The translations under genes and the position numbers were made by a program. This document shows, in pieces, positions 55,685 through 64,000 of a stretch of DNA of 64,000 nucleotides. Below the pieces are notes generated by a model, which ran no database searches, was not told where the DNA came from, and saw nothing but the letters and a program-made list of their open reading frames with translations. Where the stretch lies: contig JARGSG010000050.1 of the NCBI GenBank assembly GCA_030374805.1, forward strand, positions 186,001 through 250,000, written 5' to 3'. The stretch is from Gracilaria gracilis. Taxonomy: Eukaryota; Rhodophyta; Florideophyceae; Gracilariales; Gracilariaceae. Position 1 is the first letter of the stretch; each line of letters opens with the position of its first letter.

Positions 55685-57952
55685 ATGGCCGGGACCGACT
55701 TCATCTGCGTTTACTGCCAGGAAACACTTCAAGAGGGGGAGGCCGTCCGCTTCATCGAGGAGTGCCAGCACTTCTGTCATGTCACATGCCAGCCCCCAGC
55801 ACGCTGTCCGTTCGACGACCAACATCTCGACCTTCACGCAGCCTCCAACGCACCCTCGTTGCCGTTCTCATTGGAATGCGGCTCACGTTTCGAGCGCCTT
55901 CGCGAGAAGCGCTCTCACGCCGCCTCGTGCCGCAACATTGCCTGGATTCTGTTGCATGAGCGGAACAAATCAGAAAAGGCCCTCTTGTGGCTCAACAAAG
56001 CCATCAAGAAGACCCCACCCTCCGCCAACGCGCTTCTAGACCTCGCCGACTGGTACGAAAGAGGTTTTGCCGTAATCTGCGATACTTCTCACGCACGTGA
56101 TTTGCGAAAGAAGGCACAGATACTGCTTGACGATCTGAACGAGCGAAACGAACGCTTTATCAGTAACGGCGAAGAAGGGCAAGTCCAAACCAACCAAGCC
56201 CAGGAAGACCCAGCTCACGATTACCAACCCGATGATGGCCACCCCGCTTCTTCTCTCCAACAACAATCAAAGCCATATGGCCAGCAACCCAGTTCCCAAG
56301 TCCCGCACAATCCTGAATACTCTCTGCCTGGGCATACTGCGGTAGACGATCACCTTTCGCGGAAAGATCCTCAACTCAACCCCCAAGTAGCGACAGAAAC
56401 TAATTTGAGCGATGTCTCTTCTGCAGTTTCTAGCGAAGGAAGGGAAATGAATGCTCAGGGCTTGCGGACAGATACTCTCGTTCATAAAGCATCCCATGCC
56501 GACATTGCGTATCCGGGTGAAGTCAATAATGGTGAGCATATGAATCAAAGTCTGGTCACTCCCGAACATGGACCCAGAGGCTGTGAGGCCAGTAATGATT
56601 CCCGCTCTTTGGGGGGCGCCCAGCGTAATGTCGAAGAAAGTGCGTTTTATCCCCAAAAAGATGATCATCTTAGTCCAAGAGACGACGTTGCGGCTTGCAC
56701 ATCAGTTAGAAAGCAACAGCACATGCCCCATGTGGGCTTGGGTAGTCGCCCTTCTCTAAATCCTCTTCACAATCCTAAATCTACAAACCGAAAGGATGGT
56801 GAATGGGAATCACATTTCACGGCTGATCAAGGGAGTGGCTCCGCAGCAGATCCGATTCAGGATGCTTCATCTAGCCAATGGACTCCAACTTGGCCTATGA
56901 ACGAATACAGAGAACTCTCAGAGTCCTTCAGTTCCGAGCAAAACGATGAACACCGTTTTGCGAGACCGTTGACGGAAGAGAAACATGGGGAAGTTCCTGA
57001 GCCATTGAATACTACCGCAAGAACCGAAATGCAGGGCTCCTGGACCTCTGTCCCGGGACGAGCATCACAGTCAGGGGGCACTGTAGGATCTGGTTATGAG
57101 AGTCCTTTGATTCCGGACAGGAATAACCAAGCCAATCATATCCGGCCTGATATTTCTTCATCAATCGACGGAACACATGTTTCGCCTGGGGCTCCTCCGG
57201 TAGCGGAGCCAATAACTGGAGAACCACCAGGACTTCATATTTTTATGGCCCGATTGAAACAGGCAAGAATGAGTGGAGAACCGTTATCATCAGGCTCTGA
57301 ATATGTTCGCAGAGATTGTGCCGAAGACGACACTCCGGCTTTCTCACGGAGGGAAGGCGAATATGCACGGGATTCAAATGAATACGCATCTGATAGGCAC
57401 TATTACTCGACTGGAACTCCAAGTTTCGAGAAGGAATCATACCCGCCCCCGCCTGGGAGTGTGCAAAGCGATGGAGCACGTGCAAGTGCGTCCACGGCTT
57501 CTGTTCAGTTCGTATTTCCTGCGGTAGGAAAGTTCAGGGACATGTTTGGGCGAATTCCAGAGGTGGGTCAAGAGACGGTGAGCAACTACGTGGAAGCTGC
57601 AAAGCGACTGCGAAAACTGAAGGAAAAGATCATGGAACTTCAGGAGAGGCGTGAATCATACTGGCATCGACAGGCAGCAAATGTTGTTGTAGCGGTACCT
57701 GCTGCTGTGTTTACCTCCGGATTCTCAACAATAGCGAGCGGATCGGCACTCATCCATCAGAGAAACCGACTGGAGCAACTGAAGAAATGCGTTCGAGACA
57801 TCATCAAACAGATCAATGAGATCCGGTCATCGTTCGCTGAATTCGAAGACACACCTGAATGGAAGGCTGCGGAAGACTCTGTGACACTTGGGAGGAAGGT
57901 GTTTGGACGGCGCTCTGGAGTTAAGAGATCAGAGCTTGAGGGAGGTTTGTAA
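55685..57952 (+). CDS. RING-like and SEL1-like repeat protein A
   Basis: 755 residues from the ATG at 55685, with a good ACCATGG context. A RING-like zinc site lies at residues 7-45 (ICVYCQET, EECQHFCHVTC, CPFDD), followed by a Cys-containing linker and SEL1/TPR-like helices at about 90-150 (AWILLHERNKSEKALLWLNK, LLDLADWYERGFAV, ARDLRKKAQILLDDL). A long low-complexity Ser/Glu/Gln region follows. The C-terminal 150 residues have a coiled coil, a hydrophobic stretch (ANVVVAVPAAVFTSGFSTIA, about 660-690) that could be a membrane hairpin, and a second coiled coil. SEL1/RING combinations suggest a ubiquitin-ligase adaptor; that is an inference. Confidence 0.75.
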   Translation: MAGTDFICVYCQETLQEGEAVRFIEECQHFCHVTCQPPARCPFDDQHLDLHAASNAPSLPFSLECGSRFERLREKRSHAASCRNIAWILLHERNKSEKALLWLNKAIKKTPPSANALLDLADWYERGFAVICDTSHARDLRKKAQILLDDLNERNERFISNGEEGQVQTNQAQEDPAHDYQPDDGHPASSLQQQSKPYGQQPSSQVPHNPEYSLPGHTAVDDHLSRKDPQLNPQVATETNLSDVSSAVSSEGREMNAQGLRTDTLVHKASHADIAYPGEVNNGEHMNQSLVTPEHGPRGCEASNDSRSLGGAQRNVEESAFYPQKDDHLSPRDDVAACTSVRKQQHMPHVGLGSRPSLNPLHNPKSTNRKDGEWESHFTADQGSGSAADPIQDASSSQWTPTWPMNEYRELSESFSSEQNDEHRFARPLTEEKHGEVPEPLNTTARTEMQGSWTSVPGRASQSGGTVGSGYESPLIPDRNNQANHIRPDISSSIDGTHVSPGAPPVAEPITGEPPGLHIFMARLKQARMSGEPLSSGSEYVRRDCAEDDTPAFSRREGEYARDSNEYASDRHYYSTGTPSFEKESYPPPPGSVQSDGARASASTASVQFVFPAVGKFRDMFGRIPEVGQETVSNYVEAAKRLRKLKEKIMELQERRESYWHRQAANVVVAVPAAVFTSGFSTIASGSALIHQRNRLEQLKKCVRDIIKQINEIRSSFAEFEDTPEWKAAEDSVTLGRKVFGRRSGVKRSELEGGL

Positions 57953-58404
57953 GTAGCCCACGGTAACATGTATTATAGTACAGGTGGGCGGTCATTATTG
58001 TATTTTCAGAAGGCTCAGAATAGCTTTCAAGCATGTAACAAATGGCTCGTCGAGCCCACCACACTGCATCGTGGTGAAGCTGACCCCCTGAATAACATTA
58101 TCAGCGTTGGGAACAATGCGAACCTAAAGTATCTACGAAGGTATATGATGTCATATATCTGCAGGCGAGTTCTTTTCCGCCATGCGTAGATTTGTAGCAA
58201 CGCGGCTCATGCTTTCTGTCAAGCGCGCACTCGTGTGTGGCGCGTGCCTCGCACGCGCCTTGTGTCCCCTTCGATTAGCTTTTCTGTAAGATAGAGTTTA
58301 CGTCTGGAGTTACGTGTGGAGAACAAGTACACAATCCAATTCACAAAAGCCACTTTTCTGCTTTCTATTTGATTTAACTACAATCTGTAGAACCATCGGC
58401 TTTC
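57953..58404. other. Spacer before the 5S rRNA gene
   Basis: Contains the 3' untranslated region of the RING/SEL1 gene and sequence that is not part of the duplicated unit. No gene is seen. Confidence 0.45.
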
Positions 58405-58524
58405 ACATTCGGCCACATCAAGCTAACATGCGCCGCATCCCATCCCGAACTGCGAAGCTAAGTCACTTTGAGCCGGGCTAGTACTGACATGAAGGATCGG
58501 TCTGGAATCCCCAGTGCCGAATGT
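58405..58524 (+). rRNA. 5S ribosomal RNA
   Basis: Exactly 120 nt. The ends ACATTCGGC and GCCGAATGT pair as helix I. The conserved core reads CCCATCCCGAACTGCGAAGC with TAAGTCAC after it, then GGGCTAGTACTGACATG, the usual loop-E and box C region, and GGAATCCCCAGTGCCG. Box A, intermediate and box C of the internal RNA polymerase III promoter fall in these parts. A T-rich run follows at once (58524-58535), the expected Pol III terminator. A single copy is seen in this window. Confidence 0.95.
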
Positions 58525-58535
58525 TTTTGTTTTTC
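58524..58535 (+). terminator. Pol III T-run terminator of 5S rRNA
   Basis: Two T runs (TTTTT, G, TTTTT) start at the last base of the 5S gene. This is the standard Pol III termination signal. Confidence 0.8.
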
Positions 58536-59220
58536 TTTAGCCTTTGCTTTTGCACGGCTGTCTTGCAACGCGCGTGTGTCTCACTGAGCAATCAGCTGCA
58601 CACTCTTCGCGCACGCTTTCCATTCTTCATCAGTAGATACTAAACAGCCGCATAACCTTCATAAACAGATGTTGTTTCATTTCAGAACAAAGGAGCGCCG
58701 GGTGCCACACGGTTTCCAGTGTCAAGGTGGACAAGTCTATGGGCTCAGGTAGCAGCTAGAGGTGCTAACGTGGCGATACACTTTCTTTAACGATGATACT
58801 ATATCTAAGACAAGTCGCTCCCCAGAACTGAAAGAGAAACGAGAAACGAGAAACGAAGCCGTGCGCCGCGCACGCCATTGTTGACGGTGCCGGACAAACC
58901 ACTGAGAGAGCTGAGTTGGTGTTCCACCTCTCGCGTTCACTGTCAGCGCTGAGTCACGACTCTCAACATATGTTAGACACTGCTTGCACGCTCTTGCTCT
59001 CATTCTTCGTCTCATAACCTTTTACTGCAAAGTGAGTGGATAGTCTATCCAGCGAGAGCAGCGTCGTGAGTACCAACGGTATCTACTGCTGCAAGCGTTT
59101 GACTCAAAGATACTCGTTACCCGGTGCCAAGCCGCTTGGCTAATCCACTGGGATGCAGTGCATGCATCCGATGCATGTCGCAAAGTCTGAACAACCTTCA
59201 TAGAGAACTTCCCTCTTCAT
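58525..59220. other. Duplication junction spacer
   Basis: From about 58555 the sequence resembles 52040-52090 (end of the zinc-finger region), marking the left end of the second duplicated unit. A TACCAACGGTA motif lies at 59071-59081. No gene is seen. Confidence 0.5.
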
Positions 59221-59466
59221 CGTTGCCGTTTTCACTCGTGGACACTTCCGAATTGTCGCTCATGGCTCCCATAGTTCCATTCTGAGCATGTGCACCATTT
59301 GCTCCCTGCCCGCGAGCTGTATCCGAGGCTGCCTTACCAGCGCGTAGCGAAGCTTTTCAAGCTCTGATATTTTTGACATACCAAGCTTGCGCTTTGCGTC
59401 CAAGTCACCTCGCGATTTCATCATGTCTTCCAGTTTCATATCTCCGCGAATCATTTCACTCTTGTA
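59221..59466 (-). pseudogene. Dynamin-like 3' fragment
   Basis: The minus strand reads KSEMIRGDMKLEDMMKSRGD and ISELEKLRYALVRQP, clearly the last coding part of the dynamin-like gene at 52130. Homology stops at about 59466, where sequence like that upstream of the dynamin start (near 54840) begins. So all of the GTPase domain and most of the stalk (about 2.4 kb in the parent) are deleted. The end of the reading is also frame-shifted relative to the parent. Confidence 0.9.
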
Positions 59467-60035
59467 CGGTTGCGCATGAGTGATAGGGCGAGGAAGAACG
59501 GGGCTGTCGTGCTCAGGAACGAAGAACGGCATGAAGCGCCTGCTGCTACAGTATCATAGGATCAGTACAATACATCCTTGGTTTATGAACGATGCACACA
59601 TTGTTGGACAAACTCAAGATTATTCGTTAGGAAATTGCACGTGTACGTGTATGTATGGCTATATATATACCTTAACCCTCGCTATCTATCCCATATCTAT
59701 AGGCCCACTTTCTGTGGATTAGGTAAATTTACGGTTGAAGGGCTAGTCTCGCGCGAGGGAGGAGGAGAAAGAATCGTAAAGTGCGGCGAATTGTGGTGAA
59801 ACGGCCATTGCTAGATTGACCGCATGGCAGTGGTTTTACCCTTTAGTTACGCATTATGCGCTTGGTGGGTGCAATGCGCAAGGGGTGGTGAAACTACTAA
59901 CCTAGGCTATTACAAATGGACATAACGGTGGGCCAAGTGGAAGCATTTGCAATGCCTTTCTGACCTCGCTTGACAAGCTATTATTAGTACTAGACAGCAC
60001 CAGATGAGCACCGTCGCCGCCAAACCCGTTGAACC
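59467..60035. repeat. Duplicated intergenic segment
   Basis: A diverged copy of about 54840-55684, upstream of the second RING/SEL1 gene. It lacks about 290 bp that include a possible TATA element in the first copy. Expression of the second gene may therefore differ. Confidence 0.7.
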
Positions 60036-62921
60036 ATGGCCGGGACCGACTTCATCTGCGTTTGCTGCAAGGCCACACTTCAAGAGGGGGAGGCCGTCCG
60101 CTTCATCGAGGAGTGCCAGCACTTCTGTCATGTCACATGCCAGCCCCCAGCACGCTGTCCGTTCGACGACCAACATCTCGACCTTCACGCAGCCTCCAAC
60201 GCACCCTCGTTGCCGTTCTCATTGGAATGCGGCTCACGTTTCGAGCGCCTTCGCGAGAAGCGCTCTCACGCCGCCTCGTGCCGCAACATTGCCTGGATTC
60301 TGTTGCATGAGCGGAACAAATCAGAAAAGGCCCTCTTGTGGCTCAACAAAGCCACCAAGAAGACCCCACCTTCCGCCAACGCGCTTCTAGACCTCGCCGA
60401 CTGGTACGAAAGAGGTTTTGCCGTAATCCGCGATACTTCTCACGCACGTGATTTGCGAAAGAAGGCACAGATACTGCTTGACGATCTCAACGAGCGGAAC
60501 GAACACTTTATCAATAACGTCGAACAAGGACAAGTTCAAAGCGATCAAGCCCAGGAAGACCCAGTTCACGAAAATTACCAAGCCGATGATGGCCACCGTG
60601 TTTTTTCTCCCCTACAGGATTCGAAGCCACGTGACCAGCAACGCAGTCCTCAAGCCCTGCATAAACTTAAAGACTCTCCTGCTCAGGGCTTGCGGAGAGG
60701 TGCTCTTCTTGATCAAGCATCCCATGCCAACACCGCGTATCCGAGTGAATTCAGTAGTGGTGAGAACATAAATCAAAATCTGCTCACTCATGCACATGAG
60801 CCCGAAGGCTGTGAGAGCAACAGTGATGCCAGCTCTGCGGGGGATGGTCATCTGCATGTCGAAGACGGTGCGTTCCATCCCCAAAACGTTGATCAAAGTG
60901 CTCCGGTCTCAAATTCAGCTGCTACCGATTCAGTTAACCATGAGACATACATTTCATGCAACATAACCTCACCGAAAAGACAACTGGACCAATTCACAAC
61001 TGCAGACGTCACTGTGCCGTCTGAGATTGACTATGAATACAACAGAACTTCCCCGGACTTCGCTTGCGTCTCTTGTAAATCCCCACTGAACCCCGGGGAT
61101 TCTGTATTTGTCCTCCAAGAATGTCAGCACTTCAGGCATGCCACGTGCTCCCTCTCATCAAAATGTCCGGTCGATGACCAACTTCTCGATCTTCGAGCAG
61201 CCTCCAAAACTGCTCCAGTTCCGTTTGCATTTTGCTGTGGTACCCGTTTTGAACGTCTCATGGACACTCGTCTGTCTGGGAACAGCTGTCGAAACATTGC
61301 CTGGATCTTTGCGAACGAGAAAGTTAATTCAAAAAAGGCAGTCACCTGGTTGAACAAAGCGGTGAAGAAAAGCCCTCTATGTTTGACTGCCCTAATTGAT
61401 CTGGCTGATAGGCATGAAACTGGAGACGGTGTGGATCAAAGCCTGAAGGAAGCAAAGAAACTTCGGAAGCGCGCTGCACCTCTCCTTGTAGAGCTGAAAC
61501 AAGGAAATGAACTGTTTCTGAAGAAGGAAAGTGTCCAGGATGAGCCTGAAATGGAAGTAGATCCTCTCCCTGGCACCAGTCCTCCATTATCAAATGAGAA
61601 ATCGGGAGACGTTGTGAACTTGAATGAATGTTCTTCCCGGGCGGAAACTCCTGAGCCACAAGATATCCGAGACTGTATACCTTCAGTCGAAGAAGGTCAT
61701 GCCAGCCTCTGCCGAGAAAACCCGAACGATGATTGTACGGCAAAGGATGAAGCACACCCCGTCAAAGCAGTGGATGCCAATATCACACCAGAGAAACCTG
61801 TCGAAGTTACTTTAGTGTGCAGCGTTGTCTCTAAGGTTACAGTTCTTTTTCTTTTTGTTTTTGTTTTACTGTGGTCAGCCGCCCCGGATTCCGAGTCGAC
61901 CGGAGATTTATCTACAGATAGTTCAGATAATCTAAAGATAGTCTCTACAGTTGCTGCGAATGAAGGTATATCAGAATCTGAAGCTAATCAATATAAGCCC
62001 GATGTTAGTCCAAGAGACGACGGCTTTGCGCCTCGCACATCAGTTGGAAAGCAACAGCGAATGCCATATGAGGGCTTTGACAGTCCCCCTTCTCTAAGTC
62101 TTCTTCAGAATCCTAAATCTTCAGACAGAGAGGGTGTTGAATGGATATCACATTTTACGGCTGGTCAAGGAAGTGACTCAGCAGCAGATCCGATTAAGGA
62201 TGCTTCATTTAGCCAACGGACTCCTACCTGGCCTATGAACGAATACAGGGAACTCTCAGAGTCCTTCAGTTCCGAGCAAAATGAAGAACACCATTTTGCG
62301 AGGCCGTCGACCGAAGAGAAACCTGAGGAAGTTTCTGAGCCATTGAATACTACCGCAAGAACCGAAATGCAGAGCTCCTGGACTTTTGTCCGGGGACGAG
62401 CATCTCAATCAGGGGAAACTATAGAAGATTATGAGTGCCCATTGATTCCGGACAGGAATAACCAAGCCAATAATAGCAGGCCTGATATTTCTTCATCAAC
62501 CGACGAAAAACATGTTTCGCCTGGCGTTCATCTGGTAGCGGAATCAAGAGCTGGAGAATCACCAAGATTACGTACTTTAGGAGACCTTTTGAAGGACGCA
62601 AGAATGACTGAAGACTCGCCGCCATCACACTCGCTCCGTTTAGCTTTCTCACGGAGCGAAAGCGAATATGCACAGGATTCAAATGACTACGCATCTGATA
62701 GGCACCATCACTCGACTGGAACTGCTAGTTTGGTGGATGAATCATACTCGCTGCCATCTGGGAGTGCGCGAAGCGATGGAGCACGTGCAAGCGCGTCAAC
62801 GACTTGTGTTAAGTTCGTTCTTCCTGCGGTAAGAAAATTCAGGGGCGCGTTTGGACGAATTCCAGAGGTGGGTCAAGAGACAGTGAGCACTTTGAGGCTG
62901 CAAAACGACTGCAAAAACTGA
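60036..62921 (+). CDS. RING-like and SEL1-like repeat protein B, two modules, broken C-terminus
   Basis: 961 residues. Residues 1-150 are nearly identical to protein A (RING-like site plus SEL1 helices). A second RING/SEL1 module lies at about 345-500 (ACVSCKSPLNPGDSVFV, QECQHFRHATC, CPVDDQ; then WLNKAVKKSPLCLTALIDLA). A hydrophobic segment near 590-612 (VTVLFLFVFVLLWSAAP) could be a transmembrane helix and is absent from A. Homology to A resumes from about 660. Near the end a 4-base deletion relative to A shifts the frame, so the protein stops after LRLQNDCKN and loses the coiled-coil/hairpin tail. It may be expressed but altered, or a young pseudogene. Confidence 0.65.
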   Translation: MAGTDFICVCCKATLQEGEAVRFIEECQHFCHVTCQPPARCPFDDQHLDLHAASNAPSLPFSLECGSRFERLREKRSHAASCRNIAWILLHERNKSEKALLWLNKATKKTPPSANALLDLADWYERGFAVIRDTSHARDLRKKAQILLDDLNERNEHFINNVEQGQVQSDQAQEDPVHENYQADDGHRVFSPLQDSKPRDQQRSPQALHKLKDSPAQGLRRGALLDQASHANTAYPSEFSSGENINQNLLTHAHEPEGCESNSDASSAGDGHLHVEDGAFHPQNVDQSAPVSNSAATDSVNHETYISCNITSPKRQLDQFTTADVTVPSEIDYEYNRTSPDFACVSCKSPLNPGDSVFVLQECQHFRHATCSLSSKCPVDDQLLDLRAASKTAPVPFAFCCGTRFERLMDTRLSGNSCRNIAWIFANEKVNSKKAVTWLNKAVKKSPLCLTALIDLADRHETGDGVDQSLKEAKKLRKRAAPLLVELKQGNELFLKKESVQDEPEMEVDPLPGTSPPLSNEKSGDVVNLNECSSRAETPEPQDIRDCIPSVEEGHASLCRENPNDDCTAKDEAHPVKAVDANITPEKPVEVTLVCSVVSKVTVLFLFVFVLLWSAAPDSESTGDLSTDSSDNLKIVSTVAANEGISESEANQYKPDVSPRDDGFAPRTSVGKQQRMPYEGFDSPPSLSLLQNPKSSDREGVEWISHFTAGQGSDSAADPIKDASFSQRTPTWPMNEYRELSESFSSEQNEEHHFARPSTEEKPEEVSEPLNTTARTEMQSSWTFVRGRASQSGETIEDYECPLIPDRNNQANNSRPDISSSTDEKHVSPGVHLVAESRAGESPRLRTLGDLLKDARMTEDSPPSHSLRLAFSRSESEYAQDSNDYASDRHHHSTGTASLVDESYSLPSGSARSDGARASASTTCVKFVLPAVRKFRGAFGRIPEVGQETVSTLRLQNDCKN

Positions 62922-62935
62922 AGAGAGGGATCATG

Positions 62936-63635
62936 GCAGGGCGTTCAGCAAGAGAGAGCACGTGCGTCGGCACGACCTATCGGTGCACCGGGTGGTGCGG
63001 CCGTTTGCGTGGCATTTGTGCGCCGCCGCTTTCGCCACCAGGCAGAACATGCAGGTGCACGTCACCGCGAGCAAGCACCGGCTGTGCGCGGCGGTGGCGG
63101 CGGTGGCGCTCGCGGATGCGCGCGCAGAGGCGCGTGGCACTGCGCGCGACGGAGGCGGTGGCGGCGGTGGCAGCGGCGGTGGCGACGGCGGCGACGGTGT
63201 CGACAGTGTGGAAAGAGGTGCGCGCACACACAGAGCACAGCAGGAAAGAAGTGAATGTCAAGAGGCAGAAAGACGATCACAGGAAGAAAAAGTAAACGCT
63301 AAGACGCACAGCGACAACATAAAGAAGAAAGACGAGAACAGGAAGAAAAAAGTAGACGCCACGACGCAGAGCGACGAGAAAAAGAAGCAAGGCGTAAATC
63401 GCAAGAGGCAGAACGAGAAACACGCAGTACACAGAGACAAGATCATGAAGAAAAGAGCAAGCACATGAAAGTGGGAAACGAACTGCGAGACCAGAAAAAG
63501 GAAGCAAGGGGTAAACGGCAGAGAGATAAAGCTGAGATTAAGTATTTGCGAGAGTTGGTAGTGCAATTAGGAAGTAAACTGCCTCCTGGTCATCGTTGCG
63601 ATTCGAGCAGCATTTCCTCGAGGAGCTCAAGGTAA
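62936..63635 (+). pseudogene. Zinc-finger gene copy, truncated, with coiled-coil tail
   Basis: The reading starts inside finger 1 (AFSKREHVRRHDLSVH), so its Cys pair is missing. Finger 2 reads FAWHLCAAAFATRQNMQVH, where the first zinc-binding Cys of the parent at 50770 is Trp. A Gly-rich run and a long charged Lys/Arg/Glu/Gln tail follow, open to 63468. Another frame continues protein-like with a coiled coil (EIKYLRELVVQLGSKLP) to the stop at 63633. The parent lacks this tail. It is joined directly to the broken end of the RING/SEL1 B gene. Confidence 0.7.
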
Positions 63636-64000
63636 AAGGCTGGGAAGAGGAAGGTAATTGCCAATAAAGTTTGCAGAAGGGGAAGCAGAAGATGTGATGC
63701 TATGAGAATGACAGCGTCAATGGTACATGGGCGGAGCTGGCAAATTGTATGCCTACCTGTTGAGCAAATTGTTGTTCTATCCTACAAAACTCTTGGATAC
63801 ACCGGAATGACTACTCGCAAAGTTGTCGCACTGGGGTCTCAAGTACGGTCGCCAATTCTTAAGTGCCTGAGTTCCTCGCATATCCTACCATTTCCTTCCC
63901 GATCGATGAAGGAGATTTGGCAGAGCGCAAAAGAAGATGCGCCACAAGTGGGATGCGAATTTTGCATGGGTGTCACAAGTTCGTTGCTGAGGTCGTTGGT
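63636..64000 (+). other. Open frame running off the window
   Basis: The frame after the stop at 63633-63635 is open for about 120 codons to the window end (for example YKTLGYTGMTTRKVVALGSQ). It could be the start of a gene, or chance. No domain is recognised. Confidence 0.25.

Overview
The window is nuclear DNA of a eukaryote, most likely a multicellular red alga of the Chondrus/florideophyte kind. This is an inference. It rests on intron-poor GC-rich gene islands, a carotenoid oxygenase with a transit-like leader, a Hedgehog-type Hint protein, several transposon families, and long stretches of decayed genes. No single sequence proves the taxon.

Layout. Bases 1-25,700 are almost entirely fossil. 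They hold an oxidoreductase-like pseudogene (566-1396), one copy of a 417-420 bp inverted-repeat element (1553-1972), and two large decayed genes that point away from each other. The minus-strand gene (2077-5785) has a ParB-like motif and a C-terminal 2OG/Fe(II)-oxygenase-like fold. The plus-strand gene (about 8240-11345) fuses a beta-class DNA methyltransferase to a SET domain. Between them lie four near-identical foldback hairpins and a 122-bp tandem repeat. A DNA transposon with two convergent genes follows (11741-17850). Next come a WD40 pseudogene split by the second copy of the inverted-repeat element (18428-19791), a TIR-NB-ARC pseudogene (20385-22292), an unknown fossil and a class I aldolase fossil (24640-25150).

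Bases 25,745-42,100 are mobile elements and remnants. They include a complete but mutated Ty1/Copia retrotransposon (25750-30696) with 242-bp LTRs and a 5-bp target duplication, a second DNA transposon with divergent genes (31237-36158), a GC-rich gene fossil (37755-38886), and a PIF/Harbinger transposase fossil (39631-40982).

Bases 42,200-63,500 hold the live host genes. These are a secreted L-type lectin-like protein, a secreted glycoprotein of unknown function, a carotenoid oxygenase, a Hint-domain protein, a two-finger C2H2 protein, a six-exon dynamin-like GTPase and two RING/SEL1-like paralogues. The last part is a rearranged tandem segmental duplication. Its first unit runs zinc finger, dynamin, RING/SEL1. 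The second unit carries only a dynamin tail, a longer RING/SEL1 copy with a broken C-terminus, and a zinc-finger copy that has lost key residues. A 120-nt 5S rRNA gene sits at the junction between the units.

Most fossils keep one reading frame with several nonsense codons and few indels, while the 42-58 kb genes are clean. The most novel candidate is the pair of decayed chromatin/DNA-modification genes around the foldback block at 2-11 kb.
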